Shown here: in pieces, positions 29,266 through 36,774 of the stretch | Layout: the number at the start of each line of letters is the position of its first letter | Numbering within the stretch: the stretch's first letter is position 1 | Source of the DNA: Dokdonella sp. | GTDB taxonomy: Bacteria; Pseudomonadota; Gammaproteobacteria; Xanthomonadales; Rhodanobacteraceae | DNA length: 64,000 nucleotides | Assembly: GCF_019634775.1 (NCBI RefSeq) | Contig: NZ_JAHCAS010000001.1 | Location: 372,001-436,000 of the forward strand | Reading direction: 5' to 3' | The notes under the pieces: model-generated | The model's database searches: none | What the model saw: the letters and a program-made list of their open reading frames with translations, nothing else | What the model was told of the DNA's origin: nothing | Position numbers and translations under genes: made by a program

Positions 29266-29820
29266 TCAAGCGCGCAGGCGTTCCTGCAACCACGCCTTTG
29301 CCAGCGCCCAGTCGCGATAGACCGTGCGCTCCTCCACTTCCAGCACGCCAGCGGCCTCGGCGACGCTCAATCCGACGAAATAACGCAGTTCGACAACGCG
29401 CGCCATGCGCTCGTTGGCTTGTCCGAGTTCCTCCAGTGCCGCGTCGAGCAGTTGCAGGTCCGTGTGGCCGGGAATCGGCAGCTGCAGCGCCTCGACGAAG
29501 CTTTCGCGCTGCCAGGCGGCCCCGTGCTTGTCGCTGGCGGCGCGGCGCGCCCGATCGACGAGGATCTGGCGCATGATGCGCGCCGCCGTGGCGAACAGGT
29601 GCTTGCGGTTCTCGAGATCGACCTGGTCGGCACTGAGCAGGCGCACGAAGACTTCATTGAGCAATGCAGTCGGCTGCAGCGTGGCGTGCCCCTTGTGGGC
29701 GCCGAGCGCACCAGCGGCAAGACGACGCAGTTCACCGTAGACCTGCGGCAACAGGGCATCGAGCGCGGCGGGTTCCCCCGCCCGCCAGCGTTGCAGCAAT
29801 TCAGTCGTGGTCCCCGGCAT
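29266..29820 (-). CDS. ECF-family sigma factor (kinase-associated type)
   Basis: 184 residues. Region 2: YGELRRLAAGAL, then TLQPTALLNEVFVRLL and KHLFATAARIMRQILVDRAR. Region 4: VVELRYFVGLSVAEAAGVLEVEERTVYRDWALAKAWL. This matches the ELRRLA/TLQPTAL/ILVDRAR type of ECF sigma factor found beside Ser/Thr kinases. No anti-sigma gene with membrane helices is adjacent, so control may run through the kinase. ATG at 29820 preceded by AGGGTGG; the longer frame upstream is not family-like. Confidence 0.93.
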   Translation of the reverse strand: MPGTTTELLQRWRAGEPAALDALLPQVYGELRRLAAGALGAHKGHATLQPTALLNEVFVRLLSADQVDLENRKHLFATAARIMRQILVDRARRAASDKHGAAWQRESFVEALQLPIPGHTDLQLLDAALEELGQANERMARVVELRYFVGLSVAEAAGVLEVEERTVYRDWALAKAWLQERLRA

Positions 29821-29942
29821 GTCCACCCTGCGGGCAGGTGACAGGGATCCATTTTTATCACGTCGCCGCCGCGGCGACACGCGCACGAAGCGCAGGACGA
29901 CTGCAACCTCCCGGCCGATCGGTTCGCCGGAGTGCGCGATGC

Positions 29943-30269
29943 TCAAGCGCGTCGGTCAATCACCTGTGCGGGACCACGCCGACAGCCGCGCTCGGCGACG
30001 ACGCAGTCGCCCACCTGGACGAAGCCCTGGACCTGCCGGCGGCGCTGGTGGAAGCGATCGAGCGAAGCGGCCAGTTGGACGGCACGATTGTGCAGCAGTT
30101 CCATTTGCCTGCGCGCGCGCAGGACCGAATCGATCAGGCGTGCGCGCTGCCGCAACTGTTCATCGTCCATCGGCGAGCTGAGCGGGGCGAGGTTGCGGCA
30201 GATCACGCTGACGCCCTGCAGGGCATTGACGGCGGCGCGCGCATTGACGGTGGCAGCTTGCATCGACAT
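29943..30269 (-). CDS. Hypothetical 108-residue helical protein upstream of the sigma gene
   Basis: From the ATG at 30269 (MSMQAATVNARAAVNALQG), with GGAG 7 nt upstream. Contains DDEQLRQRARLIDSVLRARRQMELLHNRAVQLAASL, a long charged helix, and an Arg-rich tail. No family recognised. Same strand as the sigma gene, 122 nt before its ATG. A perfect 12-bp palindrome lies 38 nt upstream of its start. The coding status rests on the ribosome site and composition. Confidence 0.5.
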   Translation of the reverse strand: MSMQAATVNARAAVNALQGVSVICRNLAPLSSPMDDEQLRQRARLIDSVLRARRQMELLHNRAVQLAASLDRFHQRRRQVQGFVQVGDCVVAERGCRRGPAQVIDRRA

Positions 30270-30307
30270 CGGAACTCTCCGCATGGGACGGCGGATATAC
30301 CGCCGGG

Positions 30308-30319
30308 TGTATCGATACA
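30308..30319. promoter_or_regulatory. Perfect palindrome TGTATCGATACA, possible operator
   Basis: 12-bp perfect palindrome 38 nt upstream of the 108-residue gene, in a locally AT-richer stretch. The position fits an operator of that gene or of the sigma unit downstream. The binding protein is unknown. Confidence 0.35.
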
Positions 30320-30400
30320 TACGCAGTTCCATTCCCGAACATGACATCGCCCCCGACCGGTGGATGCTCTGCACCAGCCCGCAGTCGCCAGTGACCGCTT

Positions 30401-30430
30401 GGGATGCTCTGATCAACCCCTGGTCGGGGC
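30401..30430 (+). repeat. Solo copy of the GGGATGCTCTGATCAA repeat
   Basis: GGGATGCTCTGATCAACCCC continuing into TGGTCGGGG, equal to the terminal repeat of the MITE-like element at 18337-18622 and to the solo copy at 56492. The CCCC/GGGG arms form a small hairpin. Located 56 nt upstream of proC. Confidence 0.6.
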
Positions 30431-30485
30431 TTTCCGAAACGGTATTGCTATGCTTCCCACCCCCTCTTCGCGGACGGCCGGAACG

Positions 30486-31319
30486 ATGTCGACGCCCAGC
30501 ATCGCCTTCATCGGCGGCGGCAACATGGCGCGTAGCCTGATCGGTGCGCGCCTGCGCGGCGGCGCGCCCGCGGACACGATCCGTGTCGCCGAACCGGATG
30601 CCGGGCTGCGTGAGCGCCTCGTGGCCGATTTCGGCGTGGCGGTGTTCGAGCGCGGGGTGGAGGCCGCTGCCGGCGCGGACATCATCGTGCTCGCGGTCAA
30701 ACCGCAGGTGCTGCGCGAGGTTTGCCGCGAACTGGCTGCGGTCGTCCAGACCGCGAAACCGCTGGTCATCTCGATCGCCGCCGGCATCCGCATCGCCCAG
30801 ATCGACGCCTGGCTCGGCGGCGGCCTCGCCATCGTGCGCACCATGCCGAATACACCGGCACTGATCGGTGCCGGGGCCACCGGCCTGCACGCCAACCCGG
30901 CCACGGGCACCGACGCGCGCGCCGAGGCCGAAGCGATTCTCGCCAGCGCCGGCGCCACGGCCTGGATCGACGACGAAGCGCTGATGGACGTCGTCACCGC
31001 CCTGTCCGGCTCCGGTCCAGCCTACTTCTTCCTGCTCATCGAGGCGCTCGAGGATGCCGCGGTCGCCGCCGGCCTGCCGCGCGACATCGCGCGCCGGCTC
31101 ACCGTGCAGACCGGTGTCGGCGCCACGCGCATGGCCGCCGAGGACGGTGAACCGCCCGGGCGCCTGCGCGAGCGCGTGACTTCACCGGGCGGCACGACCC
31201 AGGCCGCGCTGGACGCATTCGCCGCAGGCGGCCTGCGCGACCTGGTCGCCAGCGCGATCGGCGCCGCGATCCGGCGTGGCCGCGAACTGTCCGATCGTTT
31301 CGACGCGGAGGGGGCATGA
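30486..31319 (+). CDS. proC: Pyrroline-5-carboxylate reductase
   Basis: ProC, last step of proline synthesis. 277 residues from the ATG at 30486 (MSTPSIAFIGGGNMARSLIG), which puts the Rossmann GGGNMA motif at the usual place; the 42-residue frame extension overlaps the repeat and is not coding. Other motifs: VLAVKPQVL, ISIAAGI, RTMPNTPALIGAG, the ALSGSGPAYFF loop and ERVTSPGGTTQAALDAF, the family signature. Overlaps yggT by ATGA. Confidence 0.97.
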   Translation: MSTPSIAFIGGGNMARSLIGARLRGGAPADTIRVAEPDAGLRERLVADFGVAVFERGVEAAAGADIIVLAVKPQVLREVCRELAAVVQTAKPLVISIAAGIRIAQIDAWLGGGLAIVRTMPNTPALIGAGATGLHANPATGTDARAEAEAILASAGATAWIDDEALMDVVTALSGSGPAYFFLLIEALEDAAVAAGLPRDIARRLTVQTGVGATRMAAEDGEPPGRLRERVTSPGGTTQAALDAFAAGGLRDLVASAIGAAIRRGRELSDRFDAEGA

Positions 31320-31885
31320 GCTACTTCGCCAACGCCGGCATCATCCTTGTCGGCTTCGCTTTCGGCATCGCCATCGGCCTGATCATGCTGCGCGTGCTGC
31401 TGCAGCTTGTGCGCGCGAACTTTCACAACCCGATCTGCCAGTTCCTGTACAAGGCGACCAATCCCGTGCTCATGCCGCTGCGCAAGCTGATCCCGGGCTG
31501 GCGCCGCCTCGATGTTGCCGGCGTGCTCCTCGCGTATATGCTGTTCGTCGTCGAGCATGCGGTCATCAGCGCCCTGCTCGGCCGCCTGCCGGCGCTGCCG
31601 GGCCTGCTCGTCGGTGCGTTGGCGAATCTGATCGGCTGGCTGCTCGTGCTGATCGGCGTGCTCATCTTCGTGCGCGCGATCCTGAGTTTCGTCGGCAGCG
31701 ACAGCCGCCACCCTGTCGTGCCGCTGCTAATCCAGTTGACCGAACCGGTACTCGCGCCGATCCGGCGTCGCCTGCCGAACCTCGGTGGCCTCGATTTCTC
31801 GCCGATGCTGGCCATCCTTGCGATCCTGTTGCTGCGCGCCCTGGTCGTGCAGCCGATCGCGGACCTGGGCGCGCGCTTGAGCTGA
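31316..31885 (+). CDS. YggT family integral membrane protein
   Basis: 189 residues, two tandem YggT units. Each has hydrophobic helices around an N-P-hydrophobic motif: FLYKATNPVLMPLRKLIPG near residue 43 and LIQLTEPVLAPIRRRLPN near 138. Inner membrane; role unclear, linked in E. coli to osmotic tolerance. It follows proC by ATGA overlap, the conserved order. Confidence 0.95.
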   Translation: MSYFANAGIILVGFAFGIAIGLIMLRVLLQLVRANFHNPICQFLYKATNPVLMPLRKLIPGWRRLDVAGVLLAYMLFVVEHAVISALLGRLPALPGLLVGALANLIGWLLVLIGVLIFVRAILSFVGSDSRHPVVPLLIQLTEPVLAPIRRRLPNLGGLDFSPMLAILAILLLRALVVQPIADLGARLS

Positions 31886-31991
31886 ACGCCACACTCCACA
31901 ACGGCATATCGGCACTTGGCGATCATCCGCGATGGCTGCGCCGTGGCGCCCGGCATCGCCCGCACCAGAATCTCCGACCAGAGTCCAGACC

Positions 31992-32426
31992 ATGCGCTTT
32001 CTCGCACCCGCCGCTTCCATTCCCGTCACATCGACCGCAGCGGCCGAGGTACCGACCTCGCGACGCATCGACGGCTACGAGCTCCACTACAACGCCCTGC
32101 GCACCAGCTTCCTCGATGCGGCGATGGCGCGGCGGTACGGCATCCAGCGCTCGTCGCGCGGCGGCATGCTCATCATCTCGGTACAGCGCATCGGCGACGA
32201 TGGCTCCACGCACGCGCTCGCGGCGACGATCAGCGGCGAGGCGGTCAACCTGCTCGGGCGACGCACCCCGATCACGTTCCGCGAGATCCCCGGCGACTAC
32301 ATCAGCTACGTCGGCCTGTTCGAACTTGCCGGCCCCGACACCTGGACCTTCGAACTGTCGATCACGCCGACTGGCGCGAGCCGCCCGATGGCGCTGCGTT
32401 TCAGCCAGGATTTCACTGCCGACTGA
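31992..32426 (+). CDS. DUF4426-like protein
   Basis: 144 residues from the ATG at 31992. The conserved part starts IDGYELHYNALRTSFLDAAMARRYGIQRS and continues with GGMLIISVQ, NLLGRRTPITFREI and YVGLFELAGPDTWTFELSITP, a beta-rich domain like DUF4426 proteins found next to yggT/metX genes. N-terminus Ala/Thr-rich but not a clear signal peptide. Its 3' end overlaps the convergent gene by 14 nt. Confidence 0.8.
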   Translation: MRFLAPAASIPVTSTAAAEVPTSRRIDGYELHYNALRTSFLDAAMARRYGIQRSSRGGMLIISVQRIGDDGSTHALAATISGEAVNLLGRRTPITFREIPGDYISYVGLFELAGPDTWTFELSITPTGASRPMALRFSQDFTAD

Positions 32427-33216
32427 ACCGCCGCGCCCAGGCCTCGATGATCGCGTGGATCGCGGCCAGGCCGTCGAACAGCGCGGCCGGCCCGGGCTGC
32501 AGGATGATCGGTGACTTGATCTCGTGCAGCTCGCCATCGCGCACGGCGGGGATCGCATCCCAGCCGGAGCGTGCGGCCAACCTGTCGGGGCGGAACCTCT
32601 TGCCGCACCACGAGGCGAAGATCAGGTCCGGCGCGCGGCGCACGACTTCGTCGCCATCGGCGAGGATGCGATCACGAGCAAGCGAACAGGCCGCGCGCTC
32701 GGGAAAGATATCGTCGCCGCCGGCGATGCGAATCAGTTCGGCCACCCAGCGGATGCCGACGATGATCGGCTCGTCCCATTCCTCGAAGTAGACGCGCGGG
32801 CGGCGCGGCAGTTTCGCTGCCGCTGCGGCGACGGCGGCGATGTGCGCTTCAGCTTGGGCGGCATAGGCTTCGGCGCGCACGCTGGCGCCGATCAGCGCAC
32901 CGAGCCGGCGGATGTAGTCGAGGATGCCCTCGACCGAGCGATGGTTGGCGATCCATACCTCGACACCGGCGCGCACGAGTTCGCGCGCGATGTCGGCCTG
33001 GATGTCGGAAAAGCCGATCGCGAGATCCGGCTCGAGGGCGAGGATGGCTTCGATCTTCGCGCTGGTGAAGGCAGACACCTTCGGCTTCTCGCGGCGTGCG
33101 CGCGGCGGGCGCACGGTGAAACCCGAAATGCCGACGATGCGCGCTTCCTCGCCGAGCGCGTAAAGCACTTCGGTCGGCTCTTCGGTCAGGCAGACGATGC
33201 GCTGCGGCCCGATCAT
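32413..33216 (-). CDS. Cobalamin/siderophore-binding-like protein (BtuF fold), no signal peptide
   Basis: 267 residues. Helical-backbone metal/cofactor-binding fold: IVCLTEEPTEVLYALGEEARIVGIS, EAILALEPDLAIGF, a central helix, PRVYFEEWDEPIIVG, and ILQPGPAALFDGLAAIHAII. This matches BtuF/FhuD-like proteins annotated as cobalamin-binding. No signal peptide is visible from the ATG at 33216, nor from the GTG at 33222 which overlaps the pdxH stop (GTGA). No permease or ATPase genes are adjacent. It may be a cytoplasmic cofactor binder or have a misjudged start. Confidence 0.8.
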   Translation of the reverse strand: MIGPQRIVCLTEEPTEVLYALGEEARIVGISGFTVRPPRARREKPKVSAFTSAKIEAILALEPDLAIGFSDIQADIARELVRAGVEVWIANHRSVEGILDYIRRLGALIGASVRAEAYAAQAEAHIAAVAAAAAKLPRRPRVYFEEWDEPIIVGIRWVAELIRIAGGDDIFPERAACSLARDRILADGDEVVRRAPDLIFASWCGKRFRPDRLAARSGWDAIPAVRDGELHEIKSPIILQPGPAALFDGLAAIHAIIEAWARRFSRQ

Positions 33217-33218
33217 CC

Positions 33219-33821
33219 TCACGGATACAGCAGGCCGCGTTGCCAGACTCCGTCGCTCAGCACGTGGACGACGCGTTCGTGCAGGCGGTAGCGCGCGCCA
33301 TACCAGAACTCGACGCGGTCCGGCGAAAGACGGTAACCGCCCCAATGCGGCGGGCGCGGTACCGCTGCACCCTCGAAGCGGCGCTCGAATTCGGCATAGC
33401 GCGCCTCGAAGGTCGCCCGATCCGGCAATGGTTGCGATTGCAGCGAAGCCCAGGCGCCGAGCTGGCTCTCGCGTGGGCGGGTGGCGAAGTACGCGTCCGA
33501 ATCCGCTTCAGTGAGGGTCGCGACGATGCCCTCGAAGCGCGCCTGCACCTGGTCGCCGAGCGTCTTCCAGTGGAAGGTCAGTGCGGCCTGCGCATGCGCG
33601 GCGAGTGCCGCGCCCTTCGCGCTCGAATAGTTCGTGAAGAAACGCAGGCCATCGGCGGCGACACCCTTGAGCAGGACGATGCGCGCGGCCACGCGGCCTT
33701 CCGCATCGACGGTGGCGAGGTTCATCGCGGTCGGTTCGGAATCGCCGCTTGCACGGGCCTCGGCGACCAGGCGTTCCAGGGTGGCGACGATTTCAGCGGG
33801 GAGGTCGGCGAGTGCGCTCAT
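33219..33821 (-). CDS. pdxH: Pyridoxamine 5'-phosphate oxidase
   Basis: PdxH oxidises PNP/PMP to PLP with FMN. 200 residues from the ATG at 33821; upstream frame is not family-like. Motifs: EPTAMNLATVDAEGRVAARIVLLKGV, FFTNYSSAKGAAL, FHWKTLGDQVQARFEG, SRPRES-type RPRESQLGAWAS, PPHWGGYRLSPDRVEFWYG, and R-L-H-E near the end. A TAGACT element lies 7 nt upstream of the ATG. The downstream binding-protein gene starts at its stop. Confidence 0.96.
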   Translation of the reverse strand: MSALADLPAEIVATLERLVAEARASGDSEPTAMNLATVDAEGRVAARIVLLKGVAADGLRFFTNYSSAKGAALAAHAQAALTFHWKTLGDQVQARFEGIVATLTEADSDAYFATRPRESQLGAWASLQSQPLPDRATFEARYAEFERRFEGAAVPRPPHWGGYRLSPDRVEFWYGARYRLHERVVHVLSDGVWQRGLLYP

Positions 33822-33828
33822 GCCTGCA

Positions 33829-33834
33829 AGTCTA
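33829..33834 (-). promoter_or_regulatory. TAGACT -10-like element 7 nt before the pdxH ATG
   Basis: Minus-strand TAGACT, then seven bases, then ATG, with no Shine-Dalgarno sequence. Divergent from a similar TACTCG element 5 nt before the ATG of the next gene. Confidence 0.35.
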
Positions 33835-33861
33835 CACGCTGCATGACGGATACTCGCCGAC

Positions 33862-34743
33862 ATGCCAGTACCCGTGCCTTCCTCCTCGCGCCCCCGTGGC
33901 CACGGCTTCGACCCCGCACTGGTCGATGCCGTGCTCGATGCGATGCTGCCGGCACGTGCCTTGCGCCGACCGTTGCTGGCTGGTTTGTCGGGCCTGCAAG
34001 GCAGCGGCAAGAGCACGCTCGCCGCGCAACTCGTTGCGGCGGCACGAACGCGCGGGATCGATGCACTTGCGCTGTCGCTCGACGACGTCTATTTCGGTCG
34101 ACGCGAACGACAGCAGCTCGCACGCGATGTGCACGCGCTGTTCGCCACGCGCGGCGTGCCGGGCACGCATGACCTCGGCCTGCTCGAACGCACGCTCGAC
34201 GCGCTTGCACAGGCGTCGCCACAGCGACCGGTCGGCGTGCCGCGCTTCGACAAGGGCCGCGACACGCGCCAACCGCCGTCGCGCTGGCGTCGATGCACGC
34301 GCGCACCGGCCCTGATCATCCTCGAAGGTTGGTGCCTCGGCGTGCCGGCGCAGGCCGCGGCCGAACTGGACCGGCCGCTCAATGGCCTGGAACGCAACGA
34401 AGACCCGGATGGATGCTGGCGTCGCCACGTCAACGCCGTGCTCGCACGCGACTACGCACGCCTGTGGCGGCGACTCGACCGCCTTGTCGTGCTGCAGGCA
34501 CCGGGCTTCGACGTCGTCCGCCGCTGGCGCGGCGAACAGGAGCGCAGGCTGCGGCACCGGAACAACGCACCGCGGATCATGGATGCCAGCGCGCTCGCGC
34601 GCTTCATCGCCCATTACGAGCGCCTGAGCCGGCACGCCTTGCGCAGCCTGCCCGCGCGCGCCGACCTGGTCGTTCGCCTCGACCACGATCGGCGTGCGGC
34701 GATTCGCGCCGCTCCCGCTGCCGGGATCAACCCACGCCGGTGA
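33862..34743 (+). CDS. D-glycerate 3-kinase-like P-loop kinase
   Basis: 293 residues. P-loop GLSGLQGSGKSTLAAQL near residue 43, LSLDDVYFGRRERQQLARDVH near 72, GVPGTHDLGLLERTLDAL, PRFDKGRDTR near 127, LEGWCLGVP near 152, consistent with the glycerate kinase/YggC-type phosphoribulokinase-like family. Substrate specificity cannot be fixed by eye. Its 3' end overlaps the convergent kinase gene by 17 nt. Confidence 0.85.
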   Translation: MPVPVPSSSRPRGHGFDPALVDAVLDAMLPARALRRPLLAGLSGLQGSGKSTLAAQLVAAARTRGIDALALSLDDVYFGRRERQQLARDVHALFATRGVPGTHDLGLLERTLDALAQASPQRPVGVPRFDKGRDTRQPPSRWRRCTRAPALIILEGWCLGVPAQAAAELDRPLNGLERNEDPDGCWRRHVNAVLARDYARLWRRLDRLVVLQAPGFDVVRRWRGEQERRLRHRNNAPRIMDASALARFIAHYERLSRHALRSLPARADLVVRLDHDRRAAIRAAPAAGINPRR

Positions 34744-36280
34744 TGCGCAACATCGTGCGCACGAACCGTTCGATGTGGATCGGCTTGGTCAGGTAGTGGT
34801 CGCTGCCGGCGGCCAGGGCCGTCGCACGCGCTTCTTCGGTCGGCGTGGCGGAGAGGGTCACGATGCGCCCCTTGTAGCCTTGCGCGCGCAGGCGGTAGAC
34901 GACGGTGTTTCCGGACATGCCCGGCAACTCGACGTCGACCACGAGCACATCAGGCGGGTCGGCCAAGGCGAGATCGACCGCACTGGCCGCGTCGCCGGTG
35001 GTGCGCACGTGGAAACCAAGATCATCGAGCAGCAATGCGACGAGCTGGGCAATATCGGGATCATCGTCGACGACCAGGGCCTTGCAGCCGTGCAGCCAGG
35101 CCGTGGCACCGGTTTCGCCCACCGTCGGGGGCCGGTCCGGCTCGGCTTGGCCGAGCGCCGGCAGCACGACGGTGAAGGTCGTGCCGCGACCGGGAGCCGA
35201 ATCGAGAACGAGGCTGCCATGCAGCTGCGCCACCAGACGCTTGACGATGCTGAGACCGAGCCCGGCCCCCTTGCTGCCACCCTGCCCCCCGCCATTGAAG
35301 GCGACGAAGACACGCTCGTGATACTCCTCGGGAATGCCGATACCGGTATCGCGCACCTCGACCGTGAGTGCGCCGTCGCGCCACGTGAGGCTCGCCGACA
35401 CCTCGCCCTCCAGCGTGTAGCGCACCGCATTCGACAGCAGATTGACGAGGATCTGGCGCAGGCGCATCTCGTCGAGCACGGGTTTGCGCACGTCCTCGAC
35501 ATGCACGGCCATGGCGAATCCGAGATTCTTGTCCGCCGCGAGCGGGCGAAACATCGCCACGAGATCATCACGCAACGCGGTGAGGTCGACGATCGCTGGA
35601 TTCAATACGCGCCCCCCGCTCTCCCGGCGTCCGTACTCGAGCAGGTTCTCCGCCAGGGCGAACAGGTAGCTCGCGTTGCGGCGTACCGCGCGCACGTGCT
35701 GGCGTGCGGACTCGTCGAGACCGGCGTTGCCTTCGAGCAGGTGCAGGTAGCCGAAGATCGAGGTCAGCGGCGAGCGGAAATCGTGGCTCAGGGTGGCGAT
35801 CAGCGCGGTCTTCAGCGCATTGGCCTCCTCGAGGCGCGTGCGCTGTTGCTCGAGCTGCTCGCGGATGTGGCGCAGCTGGTGGATGGCCTTGGTTTTCTGT
35901 GCCGAAGCGATCGCCGCCTCGTTGCCGAGTTGTTGCTGGCTGCGCTGGCGGTCGTGTTCGTCCTGCGCGTCGAGCAGGATCACGCGAAAGCCGCCATCGC
36001 CCGCAAGCAGGTGCACATGTGCGTTGCGCCCGTTCGGCAACTGCACGAACGACAGGTCGACGCCTTCGTCGAGAGGCATGCCCAGAAACAGTTCCTGCAG
36101 TCCGCGCAGGGCCGCGTCGGCCGAACCCCCATCGAAGCCGAAGCGCGCCGCATCGCCGGCAATGTCGCGCAGATTCCAATCGCGGTCGAAGTCCAGTGTC
36201 AGGGGATTTGCGCGCTCGATCAGCAGACGCGCAAGCTCGAGATCGACGCCGACGGTCGAACTGGCCGGCGCGCCACTCAT
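34727..36280 (-). CDS. Hybrid histidine kinase with C-terminal receiver
   Basis: 517 residues, no membrane helix, so cytoplasmic. Residues 1-110 look PAS-like (LTLDFDRDWNLRDIAG, FQQ-type loop), then a coiled coil to about 155, HisKA with SHDFRSPLTSIFGY (His166), HATPase (NLLSNAVRYTLEG, DTGIGIPEEYHERVF, GAGLGLSIVKRLV), and a receiver from about 400 (VVDDDPDIAQL, LVVDVELPGMSG, YLTKPIH). No DNA-binding domain. Overlaps the Ras-like GTPase gene by ATGA, so translated with it. It probably senses an internal cue tied to the GTPase module (inference). Confidence 0.92.
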   Translation of the reverse strand: MSGAPASSTVGVDLELARLLIERANPLTLDFDRDWNLRDIAGDAARFGFDGGSADAALRGLQELFLGMPLDEGVDLSFVQLPNGRNAHVHLLAGDGGFRVILLDAQDEHDRQRSQQQLGNEAAIASAQKTKAIHQLRHIREQLEQQRTRLEEANALKTALIATLSHDFRSPLTSIFGYLHLLEGNAGLDESARQHVRAVRRNASYLFALAENLLEYGRRESGGRVLNPAIVDLTALRDDLVAMFRPLAADKNLGFAMAVHVEDVRKPVLDEMRLRQILVNLLSNAVRYTLEGEVSASLTWRDGALTVEVRDTGIGIPEEYHERVFVAFNGGGQGGSKGAGLGLSIVKRLVAQLHGSLVLDSAPGRGTTFTVVLPALGQAEPDRPPTVGETGATAWLHGCKALVVDDDPDIAQLVALLLDDLGFHVRTTGDAASAVDLALADPPDVLVVDVELPGMSGNTVVYRLRAQGYKGRIVTLSATPTEEARATALAAGSDHYLTKPIHIERFVRTMLRITGVG

Positions 36281-36774
36281 GCCAACCGCCTCGCCAGTTC
36301 GGCGAAGGCCGCCTCGACACCGTCACCGAAGCGCGCACTGGTCTCGAAAACAGGCAGGCTGCGGCGCAACTCGGCCAAGGTCGTCGGGGCTACTTCCCAG
36401 CGATCGATGATGTCGAGCTTGTTGACCAGCAGCACGACCTCGGCACCTGGCAACAGGTCGCGCGACTGCATGAGCAGATCGAGGGCGACGCGCAGAGTCG
36501 CCTCGCGTGTGCCATCGGCGACCAGCAGCAGGCCGCTCGCACCACGCAGATAGTTCATGTTGAGCGCGTCTAGGGCGCTCTTCCCGGCAATGTCCCAGAC
36601 CACCAGCTTGAGCACGTCGCCGGAAGGCAGCGCAACCTCCTTGCTGTCGACCTTGGCGCCGACCGTGGTCAGGTACTGCTCGGAAAAGGTATTGCGCACG
36701 AAGCGCGCGACCAGGCTGGTCTTGCCGACGCCAAAGTCGCCGAGCATGCACACCTTGCGGGCGAGGGCACTCAT
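36277..36774 (-). CDS. Ras-like small GTPase
   Basis: 165 residues, a stand-alone small GTPase of the eukaryotic Rab/Ras type. G1 GDFGVGKTS (12-20), G2 Thr36/37 in YLTTVGAKV, G3 WDIAGKS (60-66), G4 NKLD (118-121), G5 ETSA (144-147). In G3 the catalytic Gln of Ras (DTAGQ) is replaced by Lys65, which suggests slow intrinsic hydrolysis. No lipidation motif. Overlaps genes on both sides by ATGA. Bacterial relatives such as MglA set cell polarity; whether this one does is unknown. Confidence 0.92.
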   Translation of the reverse strand: MSALARKVCMLGDFGVGKTSLVARFVRNTFSEQYLTTVGAKVDSKEVALPSGDVLKLVVWDIAGKSALDALNMNYLRGASGLLLVADGTREATLRVALDLLMQSRDLLPGAEVVLLVNKLDIIDRWEVAPTTLAELRRSLPVFETSARFGDGVEAAFAELARRLA

